NCBI RefSeq assembly: GCF_900114205.1
Contig: NZ_FOSH01000006.1
Location: forward strand, 124,001 to 188,000
Source: Methylophaga sulfidovorans
Lineage (GTDB): Bacteria; Pseudomonadota; Gammaproteobacteria; Nitrosococcales; Methylophagaceae
Reading direction: 5' to 3'
DNA length: 64,000 bases
The position numbers and the translations under genes are program-made. Positions 9,997 to 21,759 of this stretch are shown in pieces; within the stretch, counting starts at the first letter, position 1, and every line of letters starts with the position of its first letter. The notes beneath the pieces were generated by a model. That model did not search any database, was not told where the DNA came from, and saw only the letters and a program-made list of their open reading frames with translations.

Positions 9997-10143
9997 ATGT
10001 TTGCCCCATTATTTTTATCTGGTGGAGGTTTCCCTTGCGAACGAGTGCGTTACTTGCTCTTGAAGACGGCACGGTTTATCACGGCGAATCGATTGGAGCC
10101 ATTGGCCAGTCAGTCGGTGAAGTTGTTTTTAACACGTCTATGA
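9997..10143 (+). CDS. possible leader ORF overlapping the carA start
   Basis: An ATG at 9997 has a strong GGGGAG Shine-Dalgarno (9985-9990) six bases upstream. It opens a 48-codon frame that runs through the carA TTG start in another frame and stops at 10141-10143. The predicted peptide begins [11 protein letters not shown] and shows no known domain. It could be a chance ORF, or a translated leader that affects carA initiation. The ribosome-site quality is the only positive evidence. Confidence 0.25.
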   Translation: MFAPLFLSGGGFPCERVRYLLLKTARFITANRLEPLASQSVKLFLTRL

Positions 10144-11165
10144 CTGGCTATCAGGAAATCCTGACCGATCCTTCTTATTGTCGACAAATAGTCACATTAA
10201 CCTATCCTCATATCGGAAACACCGGTGTTAATGACGAGGATGAAGAATCTGACAATGTTTACGCAAGTGGACTGATTATCCGAGAACTTTCTCCTGTGGT
10301 AAGCAGCTGGAGAAGTGAACAAGCATTGGATGCTTATCTGGTCAAACATAATATCGTTGGTCTGGCTGGTATTGATACCCGCTCATTAACACGTTTGATT
10401 CGTGAAAAAGGGGCCATGAAAGGATGTATCGTCGCCGGTGATGATATTGATGTTGAGGCGGCTATCGTCGCTGCAAAAGGGTTTCAGGGCTTAAAAGGAC
10501 TGGACCTTGCTAAAGAAGTCAGCACAAAAGAACCTTATGTTTGGGATGAGGCCTGCTGGCATATTGACGGACAGTCAAAAGCAGCTGAACCGAAATATCA
10601 TGTGGTTGCTTACGACTATGGTGCCAAAAAGAATATTCTCAGAATGCTGGTGGAACGTGGTTGTAAACTTACCGTTGTGCCAGCACAAACTCCGGTTGAA
10701 GAAGTATTAGCACTTAATCCGGATGGTGTATTTCTTTCGAATGGTCCTGGCGATCCTGAACCCTGTGACTATGCAATTAGCGCTATCCAAACTTTGCTGG
10801 AAAAAAATATCCCAACCTTTGGTATTTGCCTTGGTCATCAATTGTTAGGTCTCGCTTGTGGTGCAAAAACAGTAAAAATGAAGTTTGGTCACCACGGTGC
10901 TAATCATCCGGTGCAGGAACTGCTGGCGGGATTGGTTATGATTACCAGTCAGAACCATGGCTTTGCCGTTGATGAAGAAACTCTGCCGGACACATTAAAT
11001 GCAACGCATAGATCTTTATTCGATGGGACTTTGCAAGGCATTCACCATGTCAGCAAGCCAGCATTTAGTTTCCAGGGGCATCCGGAAGCAAGTCCTGGTC
11101 CGCAAGACGCAGCTCCACTTTTTGATCACTTCATCGATCTACTTGAACAAGCAACGGGTAAATAA
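10035..11165 (+). CDS. carA: carbamoyl-phosphate synthase small (glutaminase) subunit
   Basis: Glutamine amidotransferase subunit that feeds ammonia to CarB for carbamoyl phosphate, the precursor of arginine and pyrimidines. It has 376 residues. The N-terminal CarA domain (about 1-150) is followed by a class I glutaminase domain with Cys in FGICLGHQ and His/Glu in [11 protein letters not shown]. The start is TTG with GGTGGAGG at 10021-10028; a TTG start is also known for E. coli carA. It is 6 bases from carB. Confidence 0.96.
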   Translation: MRTSALLALEDGTVYHGESIGAIGQSVGEVVFNTSMTGYQEILTDPSYCRQIVTLTYPHIGNTGVNDEDEESDNVYASGLIIRELSPVVSSWRSEQALDAYLVKHNIVGLAGIDTRSLTRLIREKGAMKGCIVAGDDIDVEAAIVAAKGFQGLKGLDLAKEVSTKEPYVWDEACWHIDGQSKAAEPKYHVVAYDYGAKKNILRMLVERGCKLTVVPAQTPVEEVLALNPDGVFLSNGPGDPEPCDYAISAIQTLLEKNIPTFGICLGHQLLGLACGAKTVKMKFGHHGANHPVQELLAGLVMITSQNHGFAVDEETLPDTLNATHRSLFDGTLQGIHHVSKPAFSFQGHPEASPGPQDAAPLFDHFIDLLEQATGK

Positions 11166-11171
11166 CACACG

Positions 11172-14100
11172 ATGGCTAAACGTACTGATATTCAAAGTAT
11201 TCTGATTCTGGGTGCAGGGCCGATTGTTATCGGCCAGGCCTGTGAATTCGATTATTCTGGGGCACAAGCGTGTAAAGCGCTCCGAGAAGAAGGTTATCGT
11301 GTCATTTTGGTCAATTCCAATCCCGCCACGATAATGACTGATCCTAATATGGCTGATGCTACTTACATTGAGCCTGTCACCTGGCAAGCTGTTAGTAAAG
11401 TCATTGAAGTAGAACGTCCAGATGCCATTTTGCCCACCATGGGCGGACAGACGGCTCTGAACTGTGCACTGGATCTTGAAAAACACGGCATTCTAGAACA
11501 ATTTGGTGTCGAAATGATCGGTGCCGACAGTGAAGCCATCAACAAAGCTGAAGACCGTGATTTATTCCGTGAAGCCATGCGCAAAATCGGTCTGGATATG
11601 CCGCAGTCTGATATTGCTCACACGTTAGATGAAGCATTAAACGTTCAAGAAAAATTTGGTTTCCCGGTGATTATTCGTCCATCTTTCACGATGGGTGGCA
11701 GTGGTGGTGGTATCGCCTACAATAAACAAGATTTTATTGAAATCTGTCAGCGTGGTTTATACCTCAGCCCAACGTCTGAATTACTTATTGAAGAGTCAAT
11801 CATTGGCTGGAAAGAGTATGAAATGGAAGTGGTGCGTGATCGTAAAGATAACGCCATCATTATCTGTTCTATTGAAAACCTGGATCCGATGGGGGTACAT
11901 ACAGGTGACTCTATTACAGTTGCACCAGCCCAAACTCTGACAGATAAAGAATACCAAATCATGCGTAATGCCTCTCTGGCAGTATTGCGTGAAATAGGTG
12001 TTGATACAGGTGGTTCAAACGTACAGTTTGCTGTTAATCCTGAAACAGGACGACTGATCATCATTGAGATGAATCCGCGGGTATCACGTTCTTCTGCTCT
12101 GGCTTCTAAAGCAACTGGTTTTCCTATCGCGAAAGTCGCAGCAAAGCTGGCGGTGGGTTATACGCTGGACGAATTACAAAACGAAATTACCGGTAATGCG
12201 ACACCTGCTTCGTTTGAACCAACAATCGATTACGTGGTGACAAAAGTCCCGCGGTTTACCTTTGAAAAATTCCCACAGGCTGATAATCGTCTAAGTACGC
12301 AGATGAAGTCTGTTGGTGAGGTAATGGCGATTGGGCGTAATTTCCAGGAATCATTACAAAAGGCTTTACGTGGCCTGGAAATAGATCGTGATGGCCTGAC
12401 AGAAGTTATTGAACTGAATGAAGAAAATACTGCAGAGACATTACGTCGTGAGTTGAGTTTACCTGGTTCGGATCGTTTATGGTTCGTAGCAGACGCCTTC
12501 CGTTATGGTTTCAGTTTTGATGAAATTCAAAAACTGACTCATATCGACCCATGGTTCCTGATTCAAATCGAAGAGTTGGTGACAATAGAAAATCAACTCA
12601 AAGAACGCTCGCTCAATGATATTGACCAGCAAGAAATGTATGCCTTAAAACGTAAAGGTTTCTCTGATTCACGTCTGGCGAAGCTGTTACAGAAAACAGA
12701 AAAACAGATCCGAGAATATCGTCAGGCGATGCAAGTACGTCCCGTTTATAAGCGAGTGGATACCTGTGGTGCTGAGTTTGCTACTGGTACGGCGTATATG
12801 TATTCAACTTACGATATGGAATGTGAAGCCAACCCGAGTGATCGTGACAAGATTATGATTCTGGGTGGTGGTCCTAACCGTATCGGTCAGGGTATTGAGT
12901 TTGACTACTGCTGTGTTCATGCGGCATTGGCTTTACGTGAAGATGGTTACGAAACCATTATGGTTAACTGTAACCCTGAAACGGTTTCAACCGATTACGA
13001 CACCTCAGATCGTTTGTATTTCGAATCATTAACACTGGAAGATGTCTTAGAAATCGTCGAACTGGAAAAACCGAAAGGGGTCATCGTACAGTTTGGTGGT
13101 CAAACACCATTGAAACTGGCGCGTGCACTAGAAGCTGCCGGTGTGCCTATTATTGGTACCTCACCAGATGCCATTGATCATGCTGAAGACCGCGAGCGAT
13201 TCCAGCAAATGGTTGAAAAACTGAATTTGTTACAACCACCTAATAGACTGGCACATTCTGTTGACACCGCTGTATCACTTGCTTCAGAGATCGGTTACCC
13301 ACTAGTGGTACGTCCGTCGTATGTTCTTGGTGGGCGCGCGATGGAAATCGTTTATAACGAAGATGAATTACAACGTTATATGCTCAATGCGGTGAAAGTA
13401 TCGAATGAGTCACCAGTATTATTAGACCGTTTCCTTGACGATGCTATTGAAGTGGATGTGGATGCCATCTGTGATGGTAAAGATGTACTGATTGGTGGCA
13501 TTATGGAACACATTGAACAGGCTGGCGTTCACTCTGGTGACTCTGCCTGTGCCTTACCGCCATATAGTTTAAGCCAGGCGACACAAGATCAGTTGCGTGA
13601 ACAAGTACGTCAAATGGCGCTGGAACTGGGTGTAAAAGGTTTAATGAATACACAGTTTGCCATCAAGGGTGAGCAAATCTACATTCTTGAAGTCAATCCA
13701 CGCGCGTCCCGTACTGTGCCTTATGTGTCGAAATCCATTGGTGTACCTTTAGCCAAGATTGCTGCGAGAGCCATGGCGGGTCGTTCACTAGTGGACCAGG
13801 AAGTAACGAAAGAGGTCATTCCTTCTTATTACTCTGTTAAAGAAGCTGTATTCCCATTTATTAAATTCCAGGGTGTCGATCCTATTCTTGGCCCGGAAAT
13901 GAAATCGACAGGTGAAGTCATGGGGGTTGGCAGAACATTTGGTGAAGCTTTTGCAAAATCACAGTTAGCAGCATCAGTTGTGCTGCCTACTGGAGGTAAG
14001 GCCTTTATCAGTGTGCGTGAGGCTGATAAGGTAGCTGTTATACAAATTGCGAAAGACCTGTCTTCACTCGGTTTTGCATTACTTGCTACGCGAGGCACAC

Positions 14101-14390
14101 AGCGTGTATTAGAAGAAGCTGGTGTGAGTTGTGAGCCTGTAAACAAAGTCGCGGAAGGTCAACCTCATATTGTCGATATGATTAAAAATGATGAAATTAA
14201 CTTGATTGTGAACACGACTGAAGGTCGTCAATCTGTTGCCGATTCAAGAGAAATTCGTCGTGCAGCACTACAGCATCAAGTCAACTATACGACAACATTG
14301 GCAGCTGCTAGAGCCACTGTTCAAGCATTAAATAGCGAAGATATTGGCTCAGTAAACAGGCTGCAATCTTTGCATGGAGAGTTAAATTAA
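11172..14390 (+). CDS. carB: carbamoyl-phosphate synthase large subunit
   Basis: Synthetase subunit of 1072 residues with the expected duplicated architecture. Each half has an ATP-grasp domain (carboxyphosphate and carbamate sites; motifs [17 protein letters not shown] and [16 protein letters not shown] open the halves). A C-terminal MGS-like allosteric domain follows from about residue 935. It is joined to carA and its TAA shares a base with the greA ATG, which couples the housekeeping run carA-carB-greA. Confidence 0.97.
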   Translation: MAKRTDIQSILILGAGPIVIGQACEFDYSGAQACKALREEGYRVILVNSNPATIMTDPNMADATYIEPVTWQAVSKVIEVERPDAILPTMGGQTALNCALDLEKHGILEQFGVEMIGADSEAINKAEDRDLFREAMRKIGLDMPQSDIAHTLDEALNVQEKFGFPVIIRPSFTMGGSGGGIAYNKQDFIEICQRGLYLSPTSELLIEESIIGWKEYEMEVVRDRKDNAIIICSIENLDPMGVHTGDSITVAPAQTLTDKEYQIMRNASLAVLREIGVDTGGSNVQFAVNPETGRLIIIEMNPRVSRSSALASKATGFPIAKVAAKLAVGYTLDELQNEITGNATPASFEPTIDYVVTKVPRFTFEKFPQADNRLSTQMKSVGEVMAIGRNFQESLQKALRGLEIDRDGLTEVIELNEENTAETLRRELSLPGSDRLWFVADAFRYGFSFDEIQKLTHIDPWFLIQIEELVTIENQLKERSLNDIDQQEMYALKRKGFSDSRLAKLLQKTEKQIREYRQAMQVRPVYKRVDTCGAEFATGTAYMYSTYDMECEANPSDRDKIMILGGGPNRIGQGIEFDYCCVHAALALREDGYETIMVNCNPETVSTDYDTSDRLYFESLTLEDVLEIVELEKPKGVIVQFGGQTPLKLARALEAAGVPIIGTSPDAIDHAEDRERFQQMVEKLNLLQPPNRLAHSVDTAVSLASEIGYPLVVRPSYVLGGRAMEIVYNEDELQRYMLNAVKVSNESPVLLDRFLDDAIEVDVDAICDGKDVLIGGIMEHIEQAGVHSGDSACALPPYSLSQATQDQLREQVRQMALELGVKGLMNTQFAIKGEQIYILEVNPRASRTVPYVSKSIGVPLAKIAARAMAGRSLVDQEVTKEVIPSYYSVKEAVFPFIKFQGVDPILGPEMKSTGEVMGVGRTFGEAFAKSQLAASVVLPTGGKAFISVREADKVAVIQIAKDLSSLGFALLATRGTQRVLEEAGVSCEPVNKVAEGQPHIVDMIKNDEINLIVNTTEGRQSVADSREIRRAALQHQVNYTTTLAAARATVQALNSEDIGSVNRLQSLHGELN

Positions 14391-14866
14391 TGGCTGTACC
14401 TATTACTTCACGTGGTGCTGAAGCACTTAAAGAAGAATTAAAACACCTTAAAATGGTTGCCAGGCCTGAAGTTGTTGCGGCTATTTCAGAAGCCCGCGCA
14501 CATGGTGATTTAAAAGAAAATGCGGAGTACCACGCAGCAAAAGAGCAGCAAAGCTTCATTGAAGGGCGTATTCAGGAGTTGGAGTCTGTCCTATCTAATG
14601 CTCAGATTATCGATCCCGCGACGTTACCCAAAGAAGGGCGCGTGGTGTTCGGTGTCTCAGTCACGCTGTTAAATATTGATACTGATCAGGAAGTGCAGTA
14701 TCAAATCGTCGGTGACTATGAATCTGATATTAAATTAAATCGTATTTCTGTATCTTCGCCTATTGCTCGTGCACTCATTGGTAAAGAAATTGATGATGTT
14801 GCAACCGTGCAAGCGCCTGGTGGTAATATCGAATATGAAATTATTGATATAGGTTACGAGGCGTAG
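14390..14866 (+). CDS. greA: transcription elongation factor GreA
   Basis: Stimulates transcript cleavage by backtracked RNA polymerase. It has 158 residues, the normal size. The N-terminal coiled coil (about 1-75) carries the acidic tip in [18 protein letters not shown], and an FKBP-like domain follows. The ATG overlaps the carB stop by one base. The carB-greA linkage is common in gammaproteobacteria. Confidence 0.96.
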   Translation: MAVPITSRGAEALKEELKHLKMVARPEVVAAISEARAHGDLKENAEYHAAKEQQSFIEGRIQELESVLSNAQIIDPATLPKEGRVVFGVSVTLLNIDTDQEVQYQIVGDYESDIKLNRISVSSPIARALIGKEIDDVATVQAPGGNIEYEIIDIGYEA

Positions 14867-14867
14867 G

Positions 14868-15332
14868 ATGTTGTCTGGCTATTCCGGTGAACGATTGCTT
14901 TTGACCTTATGGATTGGTTCATTGTGGTCGATAGGCTATCTAGCAGTGCCGATGGCCTTTGCAAATTTAGATACAATAGTTGCCGGTGATTATGCCGGCA
15001 AACTGTTTTATGCAGTCAACATTATCGGTCTTATCAGTGCCATTATTTTATTGGTAAGTCGACTATTTATTTTTGGTGCTGCTTCATTTCATCGTTATTG
15101 GCGAAGCTGGCTTATTTTAGCCATGCTAATAATGAGTGTTGGCTTTCTGATTTTTATCCAGCCAGAGATGGCATCAATAAAATTATTAGATTGGCGTGCA
15201 GATCCTAACTTAACAGAACGATTTAATATTTTGCATAAACTAAGTGAAAGTATGTATATGCTAATGAGCTTACTTGGTTTATTGTTAGTGTTAACGACTG
15301 ATAAACGTTCTGAAGCTGAACAAGTATCCTGA
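14868..15332 (+). CDS. DUF4149-type four-helix membrane protein
   Basis: A 154-residue inner membrane protein with four hydrophobic segments (about 10-30, 45-65, 78-98 and 128-146). The pattern [21 protein letters not shown] resembles DUF4149 proteins, often found between greA and rlmE. No function is established. It starts one base after the greA stop and ends one base before rlmE, so it is part of the same operon. Confidence 0.75.
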   Translation: MLSGYSGERLLLTLWIGSLWSIGYLAVPMAFANLDTIVAGDYAGKLFYAVNIIGLISAIILLVSRLFIFGAASFHRYWRSWLILAMLIMSVGFLIFIQPEMASIKLLDWRADPNLTERFNILHKLSESMYMLMSLLGLLLVLTTDKRSEAEQVS

Positions 15333-15333
15333 T

Positions 15334-15951
15334 ATGGCCAAAAGTAAATCAAGTCAAAGCTGGTTGAAAGAACATTTTGATGATCAGTATGTCAAACAGG
15401 CTCAGAAAGAAGGTCATCGTTCACGTGCGACATACAAGTTAAAAGAAATTGATGATAAGGATAAACTCATTCGTCATGGTATGAGTGTGGTTGATCTTGG
15501 TTCTGCACCAGGTGGTTGGTCTGACTATGCGCTTGGGAAAGTCGGCGATGCGGGCAAAGTCATTGCTTTGGATATATTAGAAATGACACCATTAACGGGT
15601 GTACATTTTATTCAAGGTGACTTTCGTGAAGACGATGTACTGGATAAACTGAATAAAGTTTTGGATGGTCGACAAATAGACCTTGTATTATCGGATATGG
15701 CCCCCAATATGACAGGTGTAGGGTCAATAGATCAGCCTTCAAGTATGCACTTGGTTGAGTTGGCTTTAGATTTTGCAGTGAATAATTTAAGTAAAAGCGG
15801 TTGCTTTCTTGTCAAAGTATTTCAAGGCGAAGGATTCGAAGCTTTTTTAAAAGAAATGAGAGACAATTTCACAAAAGTTGTTACCCGTAAGCCGGGGGCT
15901 TCTCGTGCGAGAAGTCGTGAAGTTTATTTATTGGGGCGTGGTCTCAAATAA
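15334..15951 (+). CDS. rlmE: 23S rRNA (uridine-2'-O-)-methyltransferase RlmE (FtsJ)
   Basis: Methylates U2552 in the A-loop of 23S rRNA. It has 205 residues. The SAM motif [14 protein letters not shown] is near residue 54. The K-D-K-E catalytic tetrad is visible: Lys in YKLKEID, Asp in SDMAPNMTG, Lys in [10 protein letters not shown] and Glu in RSREVYL. It precedes ftsH, as in E. coli. Confidence 0.96.
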   Translation: MAKSKSSQSWLKEHFDDQYVKQAQKEGHRSRATYKLKEIDDKDKLIRHGMSVVDLGSAPGGWSDYALGKVGDAGKVIALDILEMTPLTGVHFIQGDFREDDVLDKLNKVLDGRQIDLVLSDMAPNMTGVGSIDQPSSMHLVELALDFAVNNLSKSGCFLVKVFQGEGFEAFLKEMRDNFTKVVTRKPGASRARSREVYLLGRGLK

Positions 15952-15980
15952 CATTTAATGGTAACCAGAGGTACCTTACA

Positions 15981-17891
15981 TTGAATGACATGATGAAAAA
16001 TATTGTTTTGTGGGTAGTCATAGCCGTTGTGCTAATGTCTGTTTTTAATAATTTTGGACCACAAAGTAATGATTCAGGCAGCATGGATTACTCCAGCTTT
16101 ATCAGCAATGTGAAAAATGGCGCTGTGGCTAAAGTCGATATCCAAGGCAGAACAATTACAGGTGAGATGACGGATGGTAATAAGTTTACAACTTATACTC
16201 CTGATTATGACCCTGGTTTGATTGGTGACCTATTAGATAATGGTGTGACCATCAAAGCTGAGCCTGCAGAAAAAACTAGCCTGTTAATGCAGATCTTTAT
16301 TTCATGGTTCCCAATGCTTTTATTGATTGGCGTCTGGATTTTCTTTATGCGACAAATGCAAGGTGGCGGTGGTAAAAACCCTATGTCATTTGGTAAAAGC
16401 AAAGCGCGCATGCTTAATGAAGATCAAGTTAAAGTTACCTTTAAAGATGTTGCGGGTGTAGAAGAAGCGAAAGAAGAAGTTGCTGAACTTGTTGATTTTC
16501 TTCGTGATCCAAGTAAATTCCAGAAATTAGGTGGTCGTATCCCTCGTGGTATCTTGATGGCAGGCTCACCTGGTACGGGTAAGACCTTACTGGCTAAAGC
16601 GATTGCTGGTGAAGCTAAAGTACCGTTTTTCTCTATTTCTGGTTCTGACTTCGTTGAAATGTTCGTTGGTGTGGGTGCATCACGTGTTCGCGATATGTTC
16701 GAGCAAGCTAAAAAACATGCCCCATGTATCATTTTTATCGATGAAATTGATGCTGTAGGTCGTCATCGTGGTGCCGGTATGGGCGGTGGTAATGATGAAC
16801 GTGAACAAACACTTAATCAGTTATTGGTAGAAATGGATGGTTTTGAAGGTAATGAAGGCGTCATCGTCATTGCGGCAACTAACCGTCCTGACGTTCTTGA
16901 CCCTGCCTTATTACGTCCTGGTCGTTTTGACCGTCAAGTAGTGGTACCACTTCCTGATATTCGTGGTCGTGAACAGATTCTTAATGTACATCTGCGTAAA
17001 GTACCAGCATCTGATGATGTTGATGCAAGAGTAATTGCTCGTGGCACACCAGGATTTTCTGGTGCTGACTTAGCCAACCTTGTTAACGAAGCTGCATTAT
17101 TTGCTGCTCGTGGTAATAAACGTCTGGTTGGCATGGAACAACTAGAGCTTGCGAAAGATAAAATCATGATGGGTGCAGAACGTCGCTCCATGGTGATGAA
17201 TGAAAAAGAGAAAGAGTTAACGGCTTATCATGAAGCTGGTCATGCGATCATTGGTCGTCTGGTTCCTGGTCATGATCCTGTTTACAAAGTCAGTATTATT
17301 CCAAGAGGTAGAGCATTAGGTGTGACTATGTTCTTACCTACAGAAGACAAATACAGTTACAGTAAACAAACTTTAGAAAGCCAAATCTCAAGTTTGTATG
17401 GTGGTCGTTTGGCTGAAGAACTTATCTTTGGTGAAGAAGCGGTCACAACTGGTGCGTCAAATGACATCCAGCGTGCAACAGAGCTTGCTCATAATATGGT
17501 TACCAAATGGGGGCTTTCAGATAATATGGGACCCCTGTCTTATGGTGAAGATGAAGGCGAAGTCTTCTTGGGACGCAGTGTAACTCAGCACAAAGCTGTA
17601 TCTGATTTGACAGCTAAACAGATCGATGAAGATGTAAGACGTGTTATCAACCGTAACTATGACCGTGCAAAACAATTGCTGATTGATAATATGGACAAGC
17701 TACACATTATGTCTAAATTATTGATGAAATATGAAACCATTGATAGCGATCAGATTGACGCTATTATGGAAGGTCGTGAACCAGGTGAACCAAAAGACTG
17801 GACTGATCGTTCGTCTACACCACCATCTGGTAATACTGAATCTGACTCTTCAGAAACGCCTTCTGGCAAACCAGCTGATCAGCTCCATTAA
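15981..17891 (+). CDS. ftsH: ATP-dependent zinc metalloprotease FtsH
   Basis: Membrane-anchored AAA protease for quality control of membrane and regulatory proteins. It has 636 residues. Two transmembrane helices (about 6-24 and 102-122) flank a periplasmic domain. Walker A GSPGTGKT, Walker B IIFIDEID and zinc motif HEAGH are intact, and a Ser/Pro-rich tail closes the protein. The TTG at 15981 is chosen because GAGG lies 10 bases upstream and the resulting N-terminus MNDMMKN matches related proteins. Confidence 0.97.
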   Translation: MNDMMKNIVLWVVIAVVLMSVFNNFGPQSNDSGSMDYSSFISNVKNGAVAKVDIQGRTITGEMTDGNKFTTYTPDYDPGLIGDLLDNGVTIKAEPAEKTSLLMQIFISWFPMLLLIGVWIFFMRQMQGGGGKNPMSFGKSKARMLNEDQVKVTFKDVAGVEEAKEEVAELVDFLRDPSKFQKLGGRIPRGILMAGSPGTGKTLLAKAIAGEAKVPFFSISGSDFVEMFVGVGASRVRDMFEQAKKHAPCIIFIDEIDAVGRHRGAGMGGGNDEREQTLNQLLVEMDGFEGNEGVIVIAATNRPDVLDPALLRPGRFDRQVVVPLPDIRGREQILNVHLRKVPASDDVDARVIARGTPGFSGADLANLVNEAALFAARGNKRLVGMEQLELAKDKIMMGAERRSMVMNEKEKELTAYHEAGHAIIGRLVPGHDPVYKVSIIPRGRALGVTMFLPTEDKYSYSKQTLESQISSLYGGRLAEELIFGEEAVTTGASNDIQRATELAHNMVTKWGLSDNMGPLSYGEDEGEVFLGRSVTQHKAVSDLTAKQIDEDVRRVINRNYDRAKQLLIDNMDKLHIMSKLLMKYETIDSDQIDAIMEGREPGEPKDWTDRSSTPPSGNTESDSSETPSGKPADQLH

Positions 17892-17908
17892 AATCAGGAA
17901 ATAACTAC

Positions 17909-18748
17909 GTGATTTTTGATTGTGCGGGCAAGTCCTTGGACTTGTCCGCTCCTCGTATTATGGGCATCGTAAATGTCACCCCTGATTCATTTTCAGATGG
18001 TGGCAAATTTCTTAATCATGATGCAGCACTGAAACAAGCTGAAAAACTTATTGCTGAAGGTGCTGATATTCTGGATATCGGCGGTGAGTCTACACGGCCT
18101 GGTTCAGACATCGTGGCGGAGCAGGAAGAAATCGAAAGGGTTGCTCCTGTCATTGAATTGATAAGTGCGGAATTCGATATTCCTATTTCTATCGATACAA
18201 TGAAGCCTGGAGTCATGAGAGCAGCGGTCAAGGCGGGAGCTGGCCTTATAAATGATGTCAATGCTTTACGAACTGAAGGTGCATTGGCAGCTGCTGTAGA
18301 GTTGAATGTGCCAGTGTGTTTGATGCATATGCAAGGCACTCCTCAAACCATGCAAAATGAACCCCACTACGACGATGTGGTTGCTGAAGTGAAAGCGTTC
18401 TTATTGGAACGCGTAGATACCTGTATAAAGGCAGGCATTAAATCAGAACAAATCATGCTTGATCCCGGCTTTGGTTTTGGTAAACGAGCTCGCCATAATC
18501 TTAGGTTGATGAAACATTTATCGAGTCTGACCGAGTTACCATATCCAGTTTTAGTTGGTGTTTCACGTAAGTCTATTATTGGCGATATGTTAAAAGTGAC
18601 CGTAGATGAACGTTTAGCAGGAAGTTTGTCTCTCGCTGCTATCTCAACATGGTTAGGAGCAAAGCTTATCAGAACACATGATGTGAAAGAGACTCATCAA
18701 GCAGTAAAATTAAGTCAGGCAGTTATGCAGGTAGAAGATTTTGACTAA
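17909..18748 (+). CDS. folP: dihydropteroate synthase
   Basis: Joins p-aminobenzoate to dihydropterin pyrophosphate in folate synthesis; the sulfonamide target. It has 279 residues. Conserved loops are [34 protein letters not shown] and GVSRKS. The start is GTG with AGGAAA about 10 bases upstream. The last 8 bases overlap the glmM start, giving the classic ftsH-folP-glmM order. Confidence 0.96.
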   Translation: MIFDCAGKSLDLSAPRIMGIVNVTPDSFSDGGKFLNHDAALKQAEKLIAEGADILDIGGESTRPGSDIVAEQEEIERVAPVIELISAEFDIPISIDTMKPGVMRAAVKAGAGLINDVNALRTEGALAAAVELNVPVCLMHMQGTPQTMQNEPHYDDVVAEVKAFLLERVDTCIKAGIKSEQIMLDPGFGFGKRARHNLRLMKHLSSLTELPYPVLVGVSRKSIIGDMLKVTVDERLAGSLSLAAISTWLGAKLIRTHDVKETHQAVKLSQAVMQVEDFD

Positions 18749-20087
18749 ACAAAGACGTTATTTTGGTACAGATGGTATTCGCGGCCATGTTGGTGATGGT
18801 GCCGTTACTCCAGATTTTGTATTAAAACTCGGTTGGGCGGTTGGTAGAGTTTTGGCAAAAGAACGTAATAGCAGGGTCATCATTGGTAAAGATACTCGAA
18901 TTTCGGGTTATATGTTTGAGTCTGCCTTACAGGCTGGATTATCTGCTGCAGGTGTAGATATATATCTGTTAGGGCCAATGCCTACCCCAGCAGTTGCTTA
19001 TCTAACACGTACTTTTCATGCTCAAGCTGGTATTGTTATCAGTGCTTCTCATAATCCTTACCATGATAATGGAATCAAGTTCTTCTCGGCGCAGGGGACA
19101 AAATTACCTGATGAAATAGAGCTGGAAATTGAAGCTATGCTCGAACAACCATTAAAAACGGTTGATTCTACCCGCTTGGGTAAAGCACATCGTATCGGCG
19201 ATGCAGCAGGTCGATATATTGAGTTTTGTAAGAGCACCATACCGACTGGTATAGATTTAAATGGACTGAAAATCGTTGTTGATTGTGCACATGGTGCTAC
19301 TTATCACGTTGCTCCGGATGTCTTTAGAGAGTTGGGGGCTAATGTCATTGTTATGGGGGCCGAGCCTGACGGCTTCAATATCAATTTAAACTGTGGCTCC
19401 ACTGAACCGCGACTTTTACAACAGGCTGTGCTTGAGAATAAAGCAGATCTGGGCCTCGCATTAGATGGCGATGGCGATCGTATTATTATGGTTGATCACC
19501 GAGGTGAAATTGTCGATGGTGATGAATTATTATTTATCATCGCCAGAGCAAGACAACGCATGGGGGCAAGTATGCCTGACGTTGTTGGTACTCAGATGTC
19601 AAACCTTGGGTTGGAACATGCGCTGGCTAAATTTGACATGTCGCTTCATCGTGCAAAAGTTGGTGATCGTTATGTCATGGAAAAATTGCAACAAGTCGGT
19701 AGCCTTCTAGGCGGTGAAGCATCAGGTCACATTATTTGTCTCGATAAAACATCAACAGGTGATGGTATTGTTGCAGCGCTTCAAGTAGTTGCAGAAATTC
19801 AGCAAACCAATAATAGCCTGCATGAATTACGCTCAGTGGTAACAAAATATCCTCAACATCTAATTAATGTCAAAGTAAATAAAGTGATCGATCTCAATGA
19901 GAATGCTGAGATTAATCATGCCATTTTATCGGTAGAAAAAAGACTGGGTGACGAGGGACGAGTATTGCTTAGAGCCTCAGGAACTGAACCTGTTATCCGG
20001 GTCATGGTCGAAGGTATTGATGCAACATTAACCAAACAGTTGGCTGAGGAGCTTGCTTCTGTAATAGAGCAGGAATTGAAAAATTAA
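18741..20087 (+). CDS. glmM: phosphoglucosamine mutase
   Basis: Interconverts glucosamine-6-phosphate and glucosamine-1-phosphate for UDP-GlcNAc synthesis. It has 448 residues, the usual size. The phosphoserine loop [12 protein letters not shown], the metal loop DGDGDRI and the phosphate-binding [12 protein letters not shown] are all present. It starts with TTG inside the end of folP. It supplies a precursor to both peptidoglycan and the downstream polysaccharide locus. Confidence 0.96.
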   Translation: MTKQRRYFGTDGIRGHVGDGAVTPDFVLKLGWAVGRVLAKERNSRVIIGKDTRISGYMFESALQAGLSAAGVDIYLLGPMPTPAVAYLTRTFHAQAGIVISASHNPYHDNGIKFFSAQGTKLPDEIELEIEAMLEQPLKTVDSTRLGKAHRIGDAAGRYIEFCKSTIPTGIDLNGLKIVVDCAHGATYHVAPDVFRELGANVIVMGAEPDGFNINLNCGSTEPRLLQQAVLENKADLGLALDGDGDRIIMVDHRGEIVDGDELLFIIARARQRMGASMPDVVGTQMSNLGLEHALAKFDMSLHRAKVGDRYVMEKLQQVGSLLGGEASGHIICLDKTSTGDGIVAALQVVAEIQQTNNSLHELRSVVTKYPQHLINVKVNKVIDLNENAEINHAILSVEKRLGDEGRVLLRASGTEPVIRVMVEGIDATLTKQLAEELASVIEQELKN

Positions 20088-20214
20088 ACGAGCTGTTTTG
20101 ATATTAGCTCAGCCTGCCTCTGGTAATTGTTTAACCAGAAGTATTTCATACATTGCATTATCCATAGTGGGTATGTAGTCTGATGTTTCATTTTATATTG
20201 AAAGAGAGTGTTAA

Positions 20215-21000
20215 GTGCGAAAACCACTAGTCGCTGGAAACTGGAAAATGAACGGCTCTAGTGAGAGTAATAAAGCACTACTTGAAGGAATACTCGCTAA
20301 AGCCGATACCTTTTCGGATATTGAAGTTGCATTATTTCCACCGTCTGTTTACCTGCAACAAGTACAGTCTGCGCTCACCGGTACAGGTTTAGGCTGGGGT
20401 ACGCAGAACCTGTCCCAGTTTGAGAAAGGAGCATACACAGGGGAAATTTCGGCTAGCATGCTGGTAGATTTTGGATGCCAGTATGTGTTGATCGGTCATT
20501 CAGAAAGACGTTGTTTATATGCTGAGTTGGATCTGGATCAGTGTCTGCTTGATCGTATTATCGCGGAAAAGTATGAAATGGCAGTTAGGGCTGGTATCAC
20601 GCCAATTATCTGCATTGGAGAAAGTCCGGATGAACACGCGGTCGGTCGCACAGAAGAAGTGGTGTTGAGATTACTTGATACAGTGATTGCGCATCAGGGG
20701 GTTGAAGGGCTCGCTCATACCGTTTTAGCATATGAACCTGTATGGGCTATAGGTACAGGACGCTCAGCCACGCCAGAATGGGCTCAAGACGTCCATAGCT
20801 TTATGCGTCAACGTGTAGCAAAACACGATAAAGAGATAGCAAAAAATATAAGAATACTTTACGGAGGCAGCATAAAAGGTAATAATGCTGCGCCATTGTT
20901 TCTACAACCTGATATTGATGGTGGACTTGTTGGTGGCGGATCACTCGACGCTGATGAATTTGTTAAAATATGTCAGGCCGCAGTTTTAAAATTAGGTTAA
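20215..21000 (+). CDS. tpiA: triosephosphate isomerase
   Basis: Glycolytic interconversion of dihydroxyacetone phosphate and glyceraldehyde-3-phosphate. It has 261 residues. The catalytic Lys is in NWKMNG, His in GHSERR and Glu in AYEPVWAIGTG; the phosphate loop YGGSIKGNN is present. The start is GTG with AAAGAGAG upstream. A 127-base gap after glmM may hold its promoter. It is followed closely by secG. Confidence 0.96.
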   Translation: MRKPLVAGNWKMNGSSESNKALLEGILAKADTFSDIEVALFPPSVYLQQVQSALTGTGLGWGTQNLSQFEKGAYTGEISASMLVDFGCQYVLIGHSERRCLYAELDLDQCLLDRIIAEKYEMAVRAGITPIICIGESPDEHAVGRTEEVVLRLLDTVIAHQGVEGLAHTVLAYEPVWAIGTGRSATPEWAQDVHSFMRQRVAKHDKEIAKNIRILYGGSIKGNNAAPLFLQPDIDGGLVGGGSLDADEFVKICQAAVLKLG

Positions 21001-21007
21001 CAACAAC

Positions 21008-21337
21008 ATGCACGCGATTATTCTCACAGTTCATATTATTGCCTGTCTTCTGCTGATTGGGTTTGTTCTGATTCAGCACGGTAAAGGCGCAGATGCAGGT
21101 GCTGCATTTGGTGGAGGTGGCGGTGGCGCCTCAGGTAGTCTATTTGGTAGTCAGGGCTCAGCTTCATTTTTAAGCCGTGCCAGCGCGATACTAGCAGCTA
21201 TCTTTTTTATCACCAGTCTAACATTAGCCTATTTTTCTGTGGATAAACCAGGAAAAGTAAAAAGCGTGACTGAGTCTGTGCCAACAACACAACAAAAAGT
21301 CGATAAAACACCTGCAGATTTGCCTGAATTACCGTAG
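21008..21337 (+). CDS. secG: preprotein translocase subunit SecG
   Basis: Small subunit of the SecYEG translocon, 109 residues. It has two transmembrane helices (about 2-22 and 55-75) around the glycine-rich cytoplasmic loop AAFGGGGGGASGSLFG, a hallmark of SecG. A polar tail follows. It is 7 bases after tpiA and 23 bases before tRNA-Leu, the common tpiA-secG-leu tRNA order. Confidence 0.95.
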   Translation: MHAIILTVHIIACLLLIGFVLIQHGKGADAGAAFGGGGGGASGSLFGSQGSASFLSRASAILAAIFFITSLTLAYFSVDKPGKVKSVTESVPTTQQKVDKTPADLPELP

Positions 21338-21360
21338 AATACGCAACCTTGATTACCCTT

Positions 21361-21445
21361 GCCGACGTGGTGGAATTGGTAGACACGCTATCTTGAGGGG
21401 GTAGTGCCTTAGGGTGTGCCGGTTCGACTCCGGCCGTCGGTACCA
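21361..21445 (+). tRNA. tRNA-Leu (anticodon GAG)
   Basis: An 85-base type II tRNA with a complete cloverleaf. The acceptor strands are GCCGACG and CGTCGGT, then A and an encoded CCA. The anticodon arm CTATC-TTGAGGG-GGTAG gives GAG. A short variable arm and the T-loop GGTTCGACTCC follow. It lies just after secG and marks the boundary of the polysaccharide island. Confidence 0.97.
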
Positions 21446-21453
21446 AATTAAAG

Positions 21454-21480
21454 AACCTGACTAGTGTCAGGTTTTTTTTT
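21454..21480 (+). terminator. intrinsic terminator after tRNA-Leu
   Basis: AACCTGAC (21454-21461), TAGT loop, GTCAGGTT (21466-21473), then a run of T to 21480. It closes the long forward transcript from tpiA-secG. Confidence 0.92.
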
Positions 21481-21759
21481 GCCTTTTAGGTTTTTATCCT
21501 GCAAACAACATATTTCTACAATAATAAAGCTAGGGTAATTGCTAACCTCGGCAATATCTATTTCAATTATAGTGTGTGTGAGTAACGGCAAAATGTCATG
21601 AAGGAGCTGATGATATTTTTAGTCAGTTTTATGGCTGATAGGAAGCGATGAGTAGATTGAAATTAAATTTATGAAGTAAGGAGGGCTGTCAATATTCATT
21701 TCTTTTTTGTTTAAATATACGGTAGGTCAGAAAAGATTAGATGGTTGAAGGGTATAGCT

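Noticed and set aside
11363-12064. Reverse-strand ORFs inside carB
   Set aside because: They are shadows of the strongly conserved carB frame.
21481-21759. Short ORFs such as an ATG near 21597
   Set aside because: They are under 20 codons, with no coding signal. The stretch after the tRNA terminator shows nothing else I can support.
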